NCBI RefSeq assembly: GCF_963855985.1
Contig: NC_087095.1
Coordinates: 5,404,001-5,468,000 of the forward strand
From: Ostrinia nubilalis
Taxonomy: Eukaryota; Arthropoda; Insecta; Lepidoptera; Crambidae
Reading direction: 5' to 3'
Length of the DNA: 64,000 nt
Shown piece after piece: positions 12,046-49,639 of the stretch. The stretch's first letter is position 1. Every line of letters begins with the position of its first letter. A program made the translations under genes and the position numbers. The notes beneath the pieces are model-generated. The model ran no database searches. It saw nothing but the letters and a program-made list of their open reading frames with translations, and was not told where the DNA came from.

Positions 12046-13751
12046 TTACTTACTTAGAGGATAGAATTATTAGTGTAATTGTAAATAATTTGTTTGATTT
12101 AATATTAAATGGGCTTTATAGGTTAATAAACAATATTGTCTGCTACCACACAAGGCCAGCTCCCTCACGGCACTAAAACCCTCGTGACTGAAAGAAAATG
12201 GCGCATTTGTTCTTATTTAACTCCAGAGCTAATTTAAATACCTTTGTTAGAGACAAGCCGGTGAAAATTAATTCAGTTCACAATGAAACAATTGTAAGGA
12301 TGCTCAGTATTGATTTATAGCCGCTTAAGACTCGTGTTTGCTATTTACCAAGAAGATGTTTGAAAGAGATTGGAAGTACAATCGGTGTGCGTTACTCTAG
12401 ATAAGTATTATTTCGAAATTCAAGATCATTGGATGGTTGGGTATACCAACGCACTTTATTTAGACGAAGATACCAAGCCCTCTTCTGTTATTATAGCCAA
12501 GAACACAAAGTGACAGGGAAAAAACAGAATGAAAAAAGGTTGATCATTTTAAATGTTATTTTTTTAATCTCAGCAATGTTGACTTACTACGAATACAACA
12601 CGTTTTTAAGCTTGTGCAGAAGGTAGCATAGATTTATATAATTATTGCTTCAAACAAATTGGTCTGTATTTTTTAATTGAGCGGCTACTAAAAGTATTTT
12701 AACCAATCCGGTTGAACCGCGTGTAGGAGTAACAAGTACCTACTCCAATAAAATTTGCGGTTTAGTAAAATTTACAGTTTTTTTGGCTTAATGATTAACA
12801 TCTTCGTTATGTGGCAAAGATCAAATTATGGTGAATCATCATTACTTAATGAAGAAATAAGTTCAGTAGCCTGAGTTTTACTGAATTTTCATGATTACAA
12901 AATCGCTGCTCGCATTAAATTATCATTGACAACGGCTTATCGCCGAGATCACTGTGAAAAGGATGTTTAGGTGATTGAAAAGTCATTTTTGGAAAGCCGT
13001 CGCCAATTGCTGTTGTCAACCAAATTTTTATCAAGTATGGTTAATTAGTTTATTAATTTTCCAACTCCGCACCGTCTTGTGTTTATCTATGGTTTGTTGT
13101 CACAGGAGATATGCGAGATGGGTTGTCAGGGTGTGATTGATGGGCAAGGTCAACTGTGGAAATGTACACCTTGGAGGAACCAAGGTTGATGACCTTGGTT
13201 TTTGTCGTCAGCCCTACATTAATTACTTTAGTGATATAATGGCACCGCGATTAGCTACTGAATTAGGTTAAGCTCTTACGTAAGAGGCTTTTCTTCGTTG
13301 GTAGAAAGTGAAAAAGAAAACGAGTAGGTACAGTTACAAGTTACTAGAGGTTACTTGCCATAATTTTACCTTTATGTTATAGCCCAATTAATGTCCTGCC
13401 TTGTTCTGCATAAAAAACCTGCAGTCTAGCTAGAAGCTTGCTAATTGTATCAACTTAGGATATTGAGCTTATTGTAGAGTCAACCATCATAAAAAAAGCT
13501 GCACCAACATACATAATAGATAATAAATAAATAAATATCCTTGGACATTTTACACTACGCTTCTAGTTCGAAACTAAGCAAAGCTTGTAATATGGTGAAG
13601 TTAAGAAGTGATGGTGCGTTACATTGTATAAGTGTTTAAAAGGCATGCAGTTTTTAGGCGCAATTAGTTTCAACTATCGGCATCGTAGCATATTATGTAT
13701 CTTTTATTCAAGATTTTATCTCAAAATCTTCGCCATCAGTTGATGGTTTTC
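12046..13751. other. Intergenic, nothing recognised
   Basis: AT-rich sequence without recognisable coding or repeat termini. The 65-codon open stretch at 12429-12626 has no family features. Confidence 0.4.
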
Positions 13752-13862
13752 AATCTTTACTACGGTTAGTCATTTGTCAATAATACAACGTATTTTTAGT
13801 GTCTCAATTTGAAGAATAGAATAATCCTAACAAAAAACAAATGACTAACCGTAGTAGAGATT
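13752..13862. repeat. MITE with 26-bp terminal inverted repeats
   Basis: AATCTTTACTACGGTTAGTC... at 13752 is complemented by ...GACTAACCGTAGTAGAGATT ending at 13862, with about 59 bp between the arms. One mismatch is visible. Non-coding. Confidence 0.7.
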
Positions 13863-14252
13863 GTAAATAATGAAATCGTCGGAAATATCTAGTCACTAAT
13901 CGCATCAAGATCATCATGACGCACTGCAGTGACTTGATCATAATAAAGTATTAGTTAGACGTATAACCAGGCCTGTTCATCTCCGCGAGTTTACGTCGAA
14001 AACAAAACAAGCACGATGGCCCACCTACAGGATACTATTCGACAAGGCCTCACATACGAGCGAACATTGACTCACGCACGCGTATTCTTGTGTATGATGT
14101 ATGATGGAAGAAAATAAAGAAAATGGTTTACTAAATACTGTGCAGTATTTAACTGTCTAAATAATAATAAAAACACAGAATATACTTTTTTAAGTTGCCT
14201 CAAGACACTGAGAGGTAAATAAGTAGTTAATATTATTCATGATAATTCATGC

Positions 14253-14999
14253 TATAGCCTGACCAGGAACATAAAAACCCTGGCATAGAGGCGCGTCAAT
14301 TGCATTTGATAGTGCAACACTGAGTACAGTCGTACCTGTGTTAAATTAATAGGCTAACTTTATGTATCAGGATTTAGGATTACGGGCTAATTTGATATTT
14401 TCATAAATTAACGAAAAAATATTATTATAGGTAACCTGGTTTAAATAAATTAAATAAAACCATCAACCGAGCTAGTAGGATTTATTTTATTATTCATCAA
14501 TAATCAAATTCAGAACTTGAATATTCAACTGCAATGTCTGCTCATGAACGCTTCGAACTCGGTACTTCATTCCCAATTCCATAAAATTCAATACTTAGAA
14601 AGTGACAAAAAAAATTAAAATAGGTAGTTGAAACAAACCACAGCTAATTTTCATAGTGGACTGTACTATACGATAAACATGTCAGTCAATTTGACAACCT
14701 TTGTCGGAAACATTATTCACTGAAAATATTGTCCGAACCCTTAGTATTTCTCTTCGACAAATACTTTAACACATTGTGAACCACTTTTCTTTCACGACTA
14801 TAAAAAGATTTTAGCAATTTAATTCACAAAATCAATTGCGCACATTTAAAATAAAATTTGTTTACACTTTGACAGCAATAGACTGACATGCAAGGTGACA
14901 TGTCAATGAAGTTTTCAGTTACTGTTGCCATTAAAAGAAATTAGTACCATTAGTTTTCCGCAATATGGCGAGGGTTTTTATGTTCCTGGTCAGGCTATA
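14253..14999. repeat. 747-bp MITE, copy 1 (TIR TAGCCTGACCAGGAAC), TATA-flanked
   Basis: The left end TATAGCCTGACCAGGAACAT and the right end ATGTTCCTGGTCAGGCTATA are inverted copies. A nearly identical element lies at 50949-51696. Both copies are flanked by TATA, consistent with TA or TATA target duplication. The overlapping open stretch at 14925-15131 is fortuitous. Confidence 0.8.
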
Positions 15000-16122
15000 A
15001 ATCATGTATTTCCTCCGCCATTTTACGCAGTTTGGCACCTCACGTCACATCATTTTACCGAAGTCAGCCCTATAGCTTCGGCGCAGTGCCGATCACTGAC
15101 GTTTGTCAATAAAATGGTGCTTGACTCTTGAGACAGGCTAAATTACACCATATTGTTAATGACATTGAGCATACATTTTTTTAAATACCTTCGCGAAGTA
15201 AAACTTCTGTACGTAGTACTTATTATTATTCTGTGGTATAACTAACCATTTATACTATTTATCACCAATCTCACTATAAATTCAAGCCTATCACTATGAT
15301 ATTAAAGTTTTTGTTCTCTACAATTCGCTGGAGCAAAATATCGTGAACCTTTTCTATTATGAGATACCTCGTACAATGTTTTATTTGTTCGGTAAACTAA
15401 CAAAATCCAACTCCGAGAAGAGAAACAATACGGCAAGTGTTTGCTTGTCGATTTCTCTGTCATATTTCCTGACGTTCAATCCAAGCTAGAATCGCATAAA
15501 TCATTTTGACGTTTGTTATTCATAATATCAACTTTTAATCTTATCGATTGTGTCGGAAATTGAACTGTAGTCTTTTTATTTTAGACAGTCCCATCAATAT
15601 ACATTTGCCTACCTTATAGATAACTATAATATTATGTAAGTCTACTTTAGGTAATAGTCTCTTCAAAAAATATTGCAGAAAATGTAAAGTTATGTTTCCA
15701 TCGTTCATTCGACAAAAGAATGAAATCAATTGAACCAATTTCTCAACTCATTTCTTCTTAACATAGTTTATTCATCTCTACAAAATGATGTTTTATGCGA
15801 AGACAAACGAATATTAACATTACCTTAAAATGGACTTAAAATACACGTATGATAGCAAAGGATGGCGTGTTAATAGGATTTATAGTCCGGCTTCATCAGA
15901 CTGGCTAAACGCGGCTTTGTACCTTATGCCTTGACGTAAGTATCGGACATAAGTACCAAGATAAATATAGTCTCCCGCAATGGTGTATTGTTGGTACCAT
16001 GCTTTTCCCTTTTCAGGTGTGCAAGGGTAAATTATAATGAACAATTAATTTTGACTTTCAAGCTTAAATTATGTCGTTTTCTTTCACAGCGTAACTTATT
16101 TCATGAAACCCATAAAACTATA
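15000..16122. other. Intergenic, no gene seen
   Basis: AT-rich sequence with no coding signal. The open stretches at 15541-15738 and 15988-16227 have no family features; the latter runs into the LINE tail. Confidence 0.4.
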
Positions 16123-16131
16123 CCTATTTGT

Positions 16132-16394
16132 CATCATCATCATTATCATCATCATCATTTCAGCTATAGGACGTCCACTGCTGAACATAGGCCTCCCCCA
16201 ATGCTTTCCATGTTGATCGGTTGGTAGCGGCCTGCGTCCAGCGCTTCCCTGCTACCTTTATGATGTCGTCGGTCCACCGTCCCACGCTGCGTTATCCGGT
16301 ACGCGGCCTCCATTCCAGAACCTTGCTGCCCCAAAGGCCGTCAGTTCTGCGTACCTACTATGTGCCCTGCCCATTGCCACTTCAGCTTGCTAAT
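16132..16394 (-). mobile_element. 5'-truncated LINE copy (QQWTS-tail family), minus strand
   Basis: The complementary strand ends with the conserved CAGCAGTGGACGTCCTATAG tail preceded by coding remnants of GGPMFSSGR/ALGEAYVQQWTS type. The plus strand begins with the complementary (TCATCA)n tail. Flanks repeat CCTATTTGT at 16123-16131 and 16395-16403, a 9-bp target-site duplication. Confidence 0.75.
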
Positions 16395-17261
16395 CCTATT
16401 TGTATATTGATTGAAAAATTACCGTGTAAATAAATTAATCAGTGAACTTAAGAAGGAAATCAAGGTAGAGAAGAGCATCCTATGCAAATACGAATCAATA
16501 CATATTATGTAAATAGGTACATTAATGTACGTCATTACGTATGGGAAATTAATGCATGCTCATTTAACACTAAATGCTAAAGATTCTTGAAATATTGAGC
16601 TGAAAATCATTAAGTTGCTTGAAAATGGGCATTTTCACATAATGAATGGAAAGTGCGATTCTTTAATGGTACCTAATTATTGCAATTCCTTACCAAAGGT
16701 CTACAATTCACATGAACAAAGTCGCGGGCGACAACTAGTTAGAAGTCTATGGTCACAGGATGTTACAGCCGTGGAAAGAGACTTATATGAACAACTTAGC
16801 GACTGATATGGGTATATACGGAACCGGCACCGAAACACGGAATCATCTTCATCCTACAACCGGTCTGTCGTCTTTACCAAACTGGATATTCTCAGTATTT
16901 TTTTTATTATTTTGTATGGATTTGAGCGAAATGGCTTTAAAAGTATTAATTGAATAAGTAAGAACCTTAAGTAAGTTAACCAGCCTTTTTCAATAAACCT
17001 CATTATAAATCAAATTTCACTGTGGCTAGTTTTACCCAATCCAAAAGAAATGCAGTATTTTTCTTTCCGGACAAAAATTAGGTAACTTTGTTTTCATTTG
17101 TTATTTGTTTACTTCTTTTATAGGGCTGACAATGTACTCATAATGTAATAAGTGTATATGAACTGTTGGTTTCTTCTGCTTTTTTGTCCTGTTTTTCTTT
17201 TTTTTTTGACAAATAAGCCTATGTGAATGTTATAATGAAAAATCATAATAAGTGACGTGAA

Positions 17262-17335
17262 AGTCATTGGGGGAGGCCTAGCTATGTTCAGCAGTGGACG
17301 TCCTGTGGCTGAAATGAATGAATGATGATGATGAT
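17262..17335 (+). mobile_element. Very short LINE 3' tail (same family)
   Basis: GGGGGAGGCCTAGCTATGTTCAGCAGTGG... ends in GGCTGAAATGAATGAATGATGATG, the end of the QQWTS-type LINE plus its GAT-rich tail. It carries a small insertion (CTAG) and no coding capacity. Confidence 0.65.
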
Positions 17336-17340
17336 GAAGC

Positions 17341-20276
17341 CTATGACCCTGCCTTGTCACCCAAACACAGATGACTAACAGTTCAATAAAGCCGTCCACC
17401 CATCTGGTCATAGGCACGAAGGGCGCACGTTGCCCGCACAAAGGTCGGACAACCAATTCGCACGCAATATTTCGTGCGCTGTTTTAAATACCCCACTTGT
17501 CGTTCGATAAAGACACAATCTTTATTACGCCATAAAACCATGTGTGAAAAGAATTACTGTTAAATACTCGACGGACACGTGCCATGGTTGTGTTTGGTTT
17601 ATTGGTTTAGAAATAACATTAACATTACCCATTCGAACTATTTAGGTTGAAGTTAGTCGTAGAAAAATGAATTCATTAAGTAGTCTAATGTTCAGAAAGA
17701 CAACTTAAAATATTTGTTTATTCGTTCACGTAATTCTTCCTGAAAGTAACACAGCTAATTTTAGGCAAATATTAATTTAATACCTTTAGCGCATTATGAA
17801 CTGAATTGAGAAGTCCAAAAAATGTCCAAAAAATAGTCGAAAAATATTGTTGTGCTATCATTCTATAATTTGGTTCACTATCACACTACGTCTATCAATC
17901 ATAGAGCTAGTTTAAGGGCTTCAAATATTCAGATATAGTTATCTTATTTATTTTCCTGTCAAACCCATCAAACTCGATTCTTTTATCCAAATCCAAATTC
18001 TTTCCTATTTACAAGTTCTCCGTCAATCACTTACATAAAATGTAAACATTAAAAACAGGAAACGACAACGTCCTCAAATCAGGAAATACGGGAAATAGAT
18101 CCGCATACTGCGCCGGCGCATTTCAAGTTCGTACGACGACGGCACATCAAGCCAAACAATAGAGCACCTTATGATATTAGAATAAGGTGTAATTTTGCCA
18201 CAAACTTGTAAAGCCTGAAGTGGTAGAGCGCTACTTAGATGCAGATTAAGTGCGAAGTTATTTTTATTGCACAATTAGGGTAATTGCTAGTTTATGCTCT
18301 ATAATTTAGTTGTGTGGGTAATTAGCAGTTGGTAGTGACATGAAACTTGAGTTAAGTATTTGACCCTACGATGACATTGTGACCTTCCGAACTATAATGG
18401 GGTCTTGGTAAATGCATAGGTATATACTATACTAAACCTAGTAATGAAACAATTGAAATCCATACATACAAAATTGAATTGAATCTTTTCAGAACACATG
18501 CCACACATTTTTCTGAAATTTACATAAAAGTCTTATATTAGACGTATATGATCAAAATTATAGGTACTAATTAATAAGTATGGATAGAGTGATGGGTACA
18601 TAGGTAGTGTTATTTTGTTGACACTCGGTACCATTGTTCTATAAGCGGTTGATCGACATGCATAATAGTGTCAAATGTGTCGTAACTCGAAGCGGGTCGA
18701 GGATTTTACTAACCAATTCTTCCTTATATTACTTTTATATTCTGCAGACGACACCGTCCTCCTATATTACGTGGCATGTTGATTACCTAATATTTTATGT
18801 TTATGTACTTTTACACATCGGTTCTTGTTTTTGGCCGACAATCGCGGCGTCCTTAGCCCGACATTGGCCGACAAACATGGTTTGGTTTTACTCAGGTTGC
18901 TGAGGGCTGCACTTTTTTGGATTTTTTTATCGTGTAATACACAATGTATTTATTGCATCCACATTTTAATACCTTTTTATATTTAAAACTCGGTATTCAT
19001 TAATGCAGCAAAAGAGGTATGTATCTTCAAAACTTGTAAAACTTGTACACCAATTCACGTTATAAATAGTAAAAATGTATATCAAACAAGCACATTATTA
19101 GACTTACAGTGTCAAAGTAAAACGTAACGAACTTTATGTCTTTTATTATTTATAAAAAAATACTTTAATATTGACTCTACCAATCATGCGCGGGTTTCGC
19201 ATCGGTAGAGTCATCAAATCTAGACTATTTTTTTTTGTTGAAAAATCGCACTTCTTACAACTTCATGAGGTGTTTATCATGATGTCCACGGTACACAGCT
19301 GTATCAATGGCATAGAACTTTTCCGCTCTTTAGCTCCCAAATCACATTCTGTCCTTTTAAATCACTCAAATCGATCTGGCGAAGTTTTTCACTCTTGTTC
19401 TTATTCTGTTAAAGTCCATATTGACCTTAGTACAGGGGCGCGCACTCTTCGCATACTAACTTGACGAAAAAGCGGAACAACATAAAAAAAACTAAAATAA
19501 ATCAATTTCAGTTTTTATAATGGTTCCAGAGCTTCCTCGTTGTGTATAAAAAAAAAACCTTACGGCGAAGTTCGAGAGAAAAGAGTATCAATTCAATGTA
19601 GAGTGGAGTAGTTTATTCACAATTAATGGTGTTTATTCACAATTAATGGTGTTTGGTAACAAGTCAGCTAAAAAATCGAATAACTTAGTAACCATCCAGT
19701 TTTGACCCCTGGTTTACTGCACTTAATTTGTTGCTAATGACCTCTAGTATAATCCCTTTCAAGAGTTTTCCTGTCACCCTTGATGTTTATGTAGCAAAAG
19801 AGTATTTTTTGCTTGTTGTGCTGTCCTCTGAACAGGATACTCTAGGATGATGTAGGCGTACAGAAGCATGTACGAGTAGGCAAAAGTCTACTCTCAACAA
19901 CACAATAAACAAGTAATTATACATAAATACAATAAATAGTTTTAAATAATAATCCTTCCCTTGATAAATAGCAACAATTCCAGTTTTATTTTAAAGCAGC
20001 AGACAAATCGGCTTATCGAGCGTCTCATTAGGCGGGCCGCAGACTTCCCGCGGGACTCAGCTCTGGAAAACAATCTGCTTAAGTAAACCAGAATATTTCA
20101 CTGAAACATTTTCGAATTTGTACATAATTAGCATAATAAATAATGAGAAATTGAAGATGACCAAAGTCAATGACGTCAGGCATAAATTTCAGCACATCAG
20201 ATTACATTTTTGTCTGAAAAACGCACTTTTGTGACTTCCTAATATTGATTTAAATTATGATAAATTCAAATAGAAC
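17341..20276. other. Intergenic, no gene seen; one short tandem duplication
   Basis: AT-rich. A 20-bp unit GTTTATTCACAATTAATGGT occurs twice in tandem near 19615-19655. A 9-bp hairpin GACTCTACC/GGTAGAGTC lies near 19172-19212. Open stretches at 18634-18903 and 19171-19464 have no recognisable domains. Confidence 0.4.
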
Positions 20277-20437
20277 GTCCACCCACGAGGTGGACCGACA
20301 ACCTCATAAAGATAGCAGGAAGGCGCTGGATGCATGCCACTACCAACCGGTCATTATGGAAATCATTGCGGGGGGCCTATGTTCAGCAGTGGACATCCTA
20401 TGGCTGAAATGATGATGATGATGAAATCCAAATATAC
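20277..20437 (+). mobile_element. LINE 3'-end fragment (same family), plus strand
   Basis: Reads PTRWTDNLIKIAGRRWMHATTNRSLW-like in degraded frame, then GGCCTATGTTCAGCAGTGGAC, GGCTGAAATGATGATGATGATG. Flanks AAATTCAAATA and AAATCCAAATA may be a roughly 11-bp target-site duplication with one mismatch. Confidence 0.7.
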
Positions 20438-21645
20438 TAATCATCATTAGATTATTATTTCTTTATTCAATTTTCTTTCTTATTTTTAATTTTTTCTTTT
20501 TACAATGTAATTATAAAAAAATAATAATAATAATTATTATTATTATTATATCTATATTCCACATTTTTACAGTTTCATTCAATTAATCTGTATCTCTTGT
20601 TTGTGGGCCCACTTGGGTAAAAGCCTCCTCCATCTTTTTCCACCTTTCCCTCATCATCATTAGATAATATAATGCAATGTAATCTCTCTAAACCAGAGGC
20701 AAAGTTAAAGTATTTTATTAAAGTTTGTAAACCCTTGAAAAAGAGGCTGACAATAGTGACTGAGTTTCTTGCGTTGCTTCTTTTCAGCACTGGCCCATTT
20801 ATTGTCCTGAAGCAGTGGTATGGTTAATACTGGGACATGTAAATATGCTTTATAAAAGCCTACTTGCATAAATAAATGAGTTTGATGAGTTGTCATGGAG
20901 GATTTAGTCTACACTTCCCAAATCCCAAGTTCCCACGCAGTCCAGATGGCTTGAATGTAGGCCTTCTTTGACGTCATCCACGGAAAGGCTTTATTCTACT
21001 CTACCAGAGCCTCACAGAAGGCTTTGGGTAAACGTATTACAAACATTTCATTAAGTTTAAGGAAGGCTTTTATTCAGCTGTTATCGTAGGTAATAATGAC
21101 GATGCGTATAACGTAACGTTTAATTGAAACCAGAAAATTGAGTCATTAATGATAATGTACTTGAGATGTTACGAGTATATCAATGATATGATTCCTATCT
21201 TTTACTAACTAGTTAAGAGTTATCTATACTCATTTCATTTAACTATACTCGTAGTTAAGATCTTGAACTACTCGTAAGTACCTATTACTCTATTACTGTT
21301 TTCATTTTGCTAGAGATTAGAGGTAAGCTGAAATTCCAGCCATATAATTAGAAAATATTTCATATCAACTGCTTGTTTACAGTAAACATGAAGAGGTTCT
21401 GAAGAAACCATACTGAAATGAATTGATTTCAGTAATCATTTTGATTTAATATGGGAACAGTGGTTGGTGAAGTCTTTATTGAGGATAAACAGGCAAAAGT
21501 TATTTTAAAACAAATGTAAGTAAGATTATCTTCATTTTTAATATTACCGCAATCCGTTTGACCGGGAATTACCTACTACTTAAAATAATTTATAGTGTCT
21601 CTTAGGCAAATAAACAAAACATTCAATTTTAAATTATAGCACAAT
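20438..21645. other. Intergenic, AT-rich
   Basis: Contains an (ATT/AAT)n microsatellite around 20515-20552. No gene or transposon end was recognised. Confidence 0.4.
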
Positions 21646-21659
21646 ATATCACAGCAACA

Positions 21660-22362
21660 ATATGTCAACAAGTGGGCCTCAGAATGAACATGGACAAGAC
21701 AAAAATCATGTCTAATGTCCGTGTTGCACCCACTCCTCTGAAGGTTGGAGACTCTACACTCGAAGTTGTCGACAATTATGTATACCTGGGACAAACAGTC
21801 CAGTTAGGTAGGTCCAACTTCGAGAAAGAGGTCAATCGTCGAATCCAACTCGGATGGGCAGCGTTCGGGAAGCTTCGCCATATACTCATGTCCGAAATAC
21901 CGCAGTGTCTCAAGACGAAAGTCTTCGAGCAGTGTGTGTTGCCAGTGTTGACATATGGATCCGAAACGTGGTCGCTTACTATGGGCCTCATAAGAAGGCT
22001 CAAGGTCACCCAAAGGGCGATGGAGCGGGCTATGCTCGGAGTTTCCCTGCGTGATCGAATCAGAAATGAGGAGATCCGTAGGAGAACCAAAGTAACCGAC
22101 ATAGCTCGCAGAATTGCTAAAATCAAGTGGCAGTGGGCGGGGCACATAGCTCGTAGAGACGATGGCCGTTGGGGCAGGAAAGTTCTCGAGTGGCGACCAC
22201 GGGCTGGAAAACGTAGCGTGGGCAGGCCTCCTACTAGGTGGACCGACGATCTGGTAAGGGTCGCGGGAAGAGCCTGGATGCGGGCAGCGCAGGACCGTTC
22301 ATTGTGGAAAACCTTGGGGGAGGCCTTTGTCCAGCAGTGGACGTCATTTGGCTGAAACGACG
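21660..22362 (+). mobile_element. 5'-truncated LINE with 227-codon open C-terminal reverse-transcriptase ORF
   Basis: An uninterrupted frame ends at TGA 22353-22355: MDKTKIMSN, then [65 protein letters not shown] and the final QQWTSFG. This is the C-terminal part of a non-LTR retrotransposon reverse transcriptase (RTE-like type, annotated as endonuclease-reverse transcriptase in moths). It has no native start and lacks the catalytic YADD part. Target-site duplications ATATCACAGCA(A/G)CA lie at 21646-21659 and 22363-22376. The intact frame suggests a young copy. Confidence 0.85.
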
Positions 22363-22376
22363 ATATCACAGCAGCA

Positions 22377-22829
22377 TTGTTTCTAAATCAACTTGAAACA
22401 TAAATATACCATTGTAATCGATTGCTTTCTTAGCAAGAGGTAATAATCGGGTTTTAATTTATTGATGATGATGATGATGATGATCATTATTACTTTTATA
22501 GGTGGACTAGAGTCAGTATTGTTTCATTTGTAAGCATTTATTTGCTTTTACCTGAAGTATCAGTGGAGATTACTCTAACCTTCAGTGTAGTATGTACGAA
22601 TTTAAAAATAGTTATAATTTTAAGGTATCTGTTTATGTTTTCATAAGTAAAACAAATTGCTAATGGTTTTAAACATCTTTGTTTACCAGAGCACGTGATT
22701 TTATGACGAATATAATCCTCATTCAATCAACCGCATCTAATCGCGTTGTCGAATTGGGTGTAACTGCTAACGGAGTCTCTACAACGATTTCCGAAATTGC
22801 CGAAATATTTCGGCAAGTTACATAAGAGT
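22377..22829. other. Upstream region of the SV2-like gene
   Basis: Holds a (GAT)n microsatellite near 22463-22482. No further genes or transposon ends were seen before the TATA box. Confidence 0.4.
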
Positions 22830-22858
22830 TATATAAGGGAGGATCTGACGACACAGCA
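22830..22858 (+). promoter_or_regulatory. TATA box and initiator of the SV2-like gene
   Basis: TATATAAG at 22830-22837 is followed by CAGT at 22857-22860. If the A at 22858 is +1, the TATA starts 28 bp upstream, the usual arthropod TATA-Inr spacing. The predicted 5'UTR is then about 284 nt, up to the ATG at 23142. This is sequence-based prediction only. Confidence 0.6.
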
Positions 22859-22870
22859 GTCACGCTGGAG

Positions 22871-23053
22871 ATGGATCGTGGTCACCGTCAGATAGCGAGA
22901 GATGAGCGATCGTTATCGTTATCAACAGAAGGAGTCCTCGTCGAGTGCAAGTGGCGAGGCGCCATTCGCACACAAGCCTCTGTAGGCACCACGCGGAATC
23001 CTTGGGCTTTGCGCACGCGCCGGTACCGCAGCGCTCACATCCTCGCTGGGTGA
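22871..23053 (+). CDS. Upstream ORF (60 codons) in the 5'UTR of the SV2-like gene
   Basis: ATG at 22871 lies about 13 nt after the predicted transcription start and is open to TGA at 23051-23053, 88 nt before the main ATG at 23142. The composition is R/S-rich with no recognisable domain. The segment is GC-rich compared with the surroundings, as 5'UTRs of insect genes often are. The short leader and the uORF length suggest translational repression of the transporter rather than a functional peptide, which is inference. Confidence 0.45.
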   Translation: MDRGHRQIARDERSLSLSTEGVLVECKWRGAIRTQASVGTTRNPWALRTRRYRSAHILAG

Positions 23054-23141
23054 CGATGTAAATTGGTCCGCGGCATATTATCTCAATACGTGATCTCAAC
23101 GGACTTTATTTTAAAGTGAAAGTGTTGACGTTTTAGCCAAA

Positions 23142-47409
<24,268 letters not shown>

Positions 47410-48460
47410 ACAACGAGTCATTGAAAACTAGATAGTGCAATTAGACTGTACGTCGAGTAGAGTTAACAATATAGATGTGGTTGTACATATCATTACGATG
47501 TAAATATTGAGGACTAAGTATTTATTTGTGAGCGAGGAGGGCCGACGGCAAACTCCCAGGTGAGCCCACGGCTGGGCAAACTTAGCCCACTTGGATCACT
47601 CCATCTGGCCCCGAGAGGACCAGAGACAACTTTCCGAGAAATAGTGAATAAATGTGGTTTTGTTCGAACGCGCCCGTTTAATGTTACCGGGTTACTGTGA
47701 TGCAGTATACAAACGTCTTATTAAGAATCAAACATAACAGTATTTTAGAGTTGACTGTATAATATAATGCATTAAATTATTGTAATTATTATTATTAAAG
47801 GTTACCTATTTGCCTTAAGTGTTTATTTTCATTTACACTTTGTGCAGCTGCCGACTAATGTAGTGTGATAATAATGTATTTAAGTGCGTGGAAGTGTGGT
47901 CTCATGTAAAGGCACCGGCTAGCTTCACATGAACATTATACTATAGGATAGAACTTAGTCCCTAGGTATCCCTAAATCCCTAATTCCCTAGTTTCCTAAC
48001 CTACAACATTTTTTCTTTATATTAACTTTATGGACAATGCCAGTGGAATCAACTAGTGAACGCAAATACTTAACTGCCCAACCTCTGGATGAAAAGAAAA
48101 AGCTTCTGTAATTTTGTTTGTGTGAGTCGGTTAACTAACATTTAATGCCTTCTCAGACAACAACCAAAAATAAGTAATTCCGTGCTAAATGTTACCTGAA
48201 TTTAAAAGACATAAGAATAGGAATTCTAAAATGAAACACGATTTAAAAAGGTATAACTTATAAAGATCATAAAGTTACATAACAATTAGACACATTTTTG
48301 AAACAATATTTATTTTATGCTTTTTAAAAGTACCTATAAGTAATACCTATATTATGTAAATGATGAGTGTTAAGAATCAAATAATTGTGTTGCTATTGTT
48401 AATGTATTAAAATCTAATTTTAAAGCAATTCGCAATAAAGTATATTTTTCTATTTGCAAT
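47410..48460 (+). other. 3'UTR of the SV2-like gene with polyadenylation signals
   Basis: After TAA 47407-47409 no coding is seen. AATAAA occurs at 47647-47652 and at 48434-48439 (GCAATAAAGTATATTTTTC, followed by a T-rich stretch). ATTAAA occurs at about 47771 and 47793. The 48434 signal gives a roughly 1-kb 3'UTR and is the strongest by context. Confidence 0.5.
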
Positions 48461-49310
48461 CACATAATGATTTTCTTTACAATTATGAACATAATTAGTA
48501 GTTAATCTCAAAAGAACCAATTATTCTGGAAAATAATTACGTATACATTTGAAAGCATTATTGTCGTGATCCGATAACCAGATATATGTAAATGTTTATT
48601 TTACCAATTCTGAAACCACAGCTTCTGGAATGTTTTCCTGCGTTAATTAACTTCCAAATACATCAGGCGACTAAAGAAAAGGTGGGACTTTTTTATGCTA
48701 AAGTGCAATCTCTATACTCTCCTAAACCTTTTTAATTTGATCTGATTATCAAATCACTAAAGAGAACCCTGACCAAAAAAAGTATGCATGATCAGTAAAA
48801 AAATTGCCAAATCTTATTCTACAGAAATTACTGCACAATTTAAAGTAACACAAGCGGTTAACGCGATGTGATTCTTGGTTTACAACAAAAAGCATAATTG
48901 TATTATAAAACTTAAGATATATTAAATTTATATTTAAATGTACATTTATATTATATTTGCGTAGGCATGGTGAGTTACTATAAAGAAATCACAGCATTAT
49001 GCTGAGGCAGTTTCATGTATCCTCTGAAGCCATGAGAACTGCTGTAACCTTACTATGTCTAACATCAGGTGAGCCTTTGTTCTAATATATTCTAAGTTAG
49101 GTGGTGATTTAAAAGAAAATGGCATTTATCTATGCATTTAAGCACAGGAATGATCGTCATGATACTAATGAATGACAGATTAAGGGATTTTAATTGAGAA
49201 TTTATCATCACAATAGATCACCTTCGAACGTGAGAAGCAAATCAGCATTAACCACTAGTGGCGCCATCTGATGATTGTAAATACGATAGCTTTCAACATA
49301 CCCACCTATG
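48461..49310. other. Space between convergent genes
   Basis: AT-rich, no gene seen. Gene ends converge here (SV2-like plus, CHMP5 minus). Confidence 0.4.
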
Positions 49311-49425
49311 ATAAAGTGGACGCACAGGGTGACAAACGAATCAATCACAGAGCTCTATTCAACGCTGTGCGTTCGATTAGCTGCTTCACTTAAGCAAGCA
49401 TCGTTTGTGAATACGGGTGTAAGTG
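49311..49425. repeat. Second copy of the GACGCACAGGGTGAC repeat
   Basis: GGACGCACAGGGTGACAAAC, AGAGCTCTATTCAACGCTG and TTAAGCAAGCATCGTTTGTG, closely matching 42541-42660 and the right part of 57171-57320. Confidence 0.65.
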
Positions 49426-49639
49426 CCCTGATGACTAAACAATCATTATAACCCTAGCAAAATTACGAATTTTTAATTACGAAAGGTTTAAAAGCCGAAG
49501 AAATTTCGTAAAATGTTTGCCCCCTCTCCTTCATGACGATCGATCAAAAGAGAGATGAATGTTATGGCTTGAGAGAGGTGATCTTCCCTGCCCTTTTGTC
49601 CCTATGTCTGGGAGTACTCCACCTGGACATGAGCTCCCC

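Noticed and set aside
20515..20552. AATAATAATTATTATT palindrome
   Set aside because: Trinucleotide microsatellite; self-complementarity follows from composition.
21776..22369. 197-codon minus-strand frame
   Set aside because: Antisense of the LINE reverse-transcriptase fragment, which is open on the plus strand with clear motifs.
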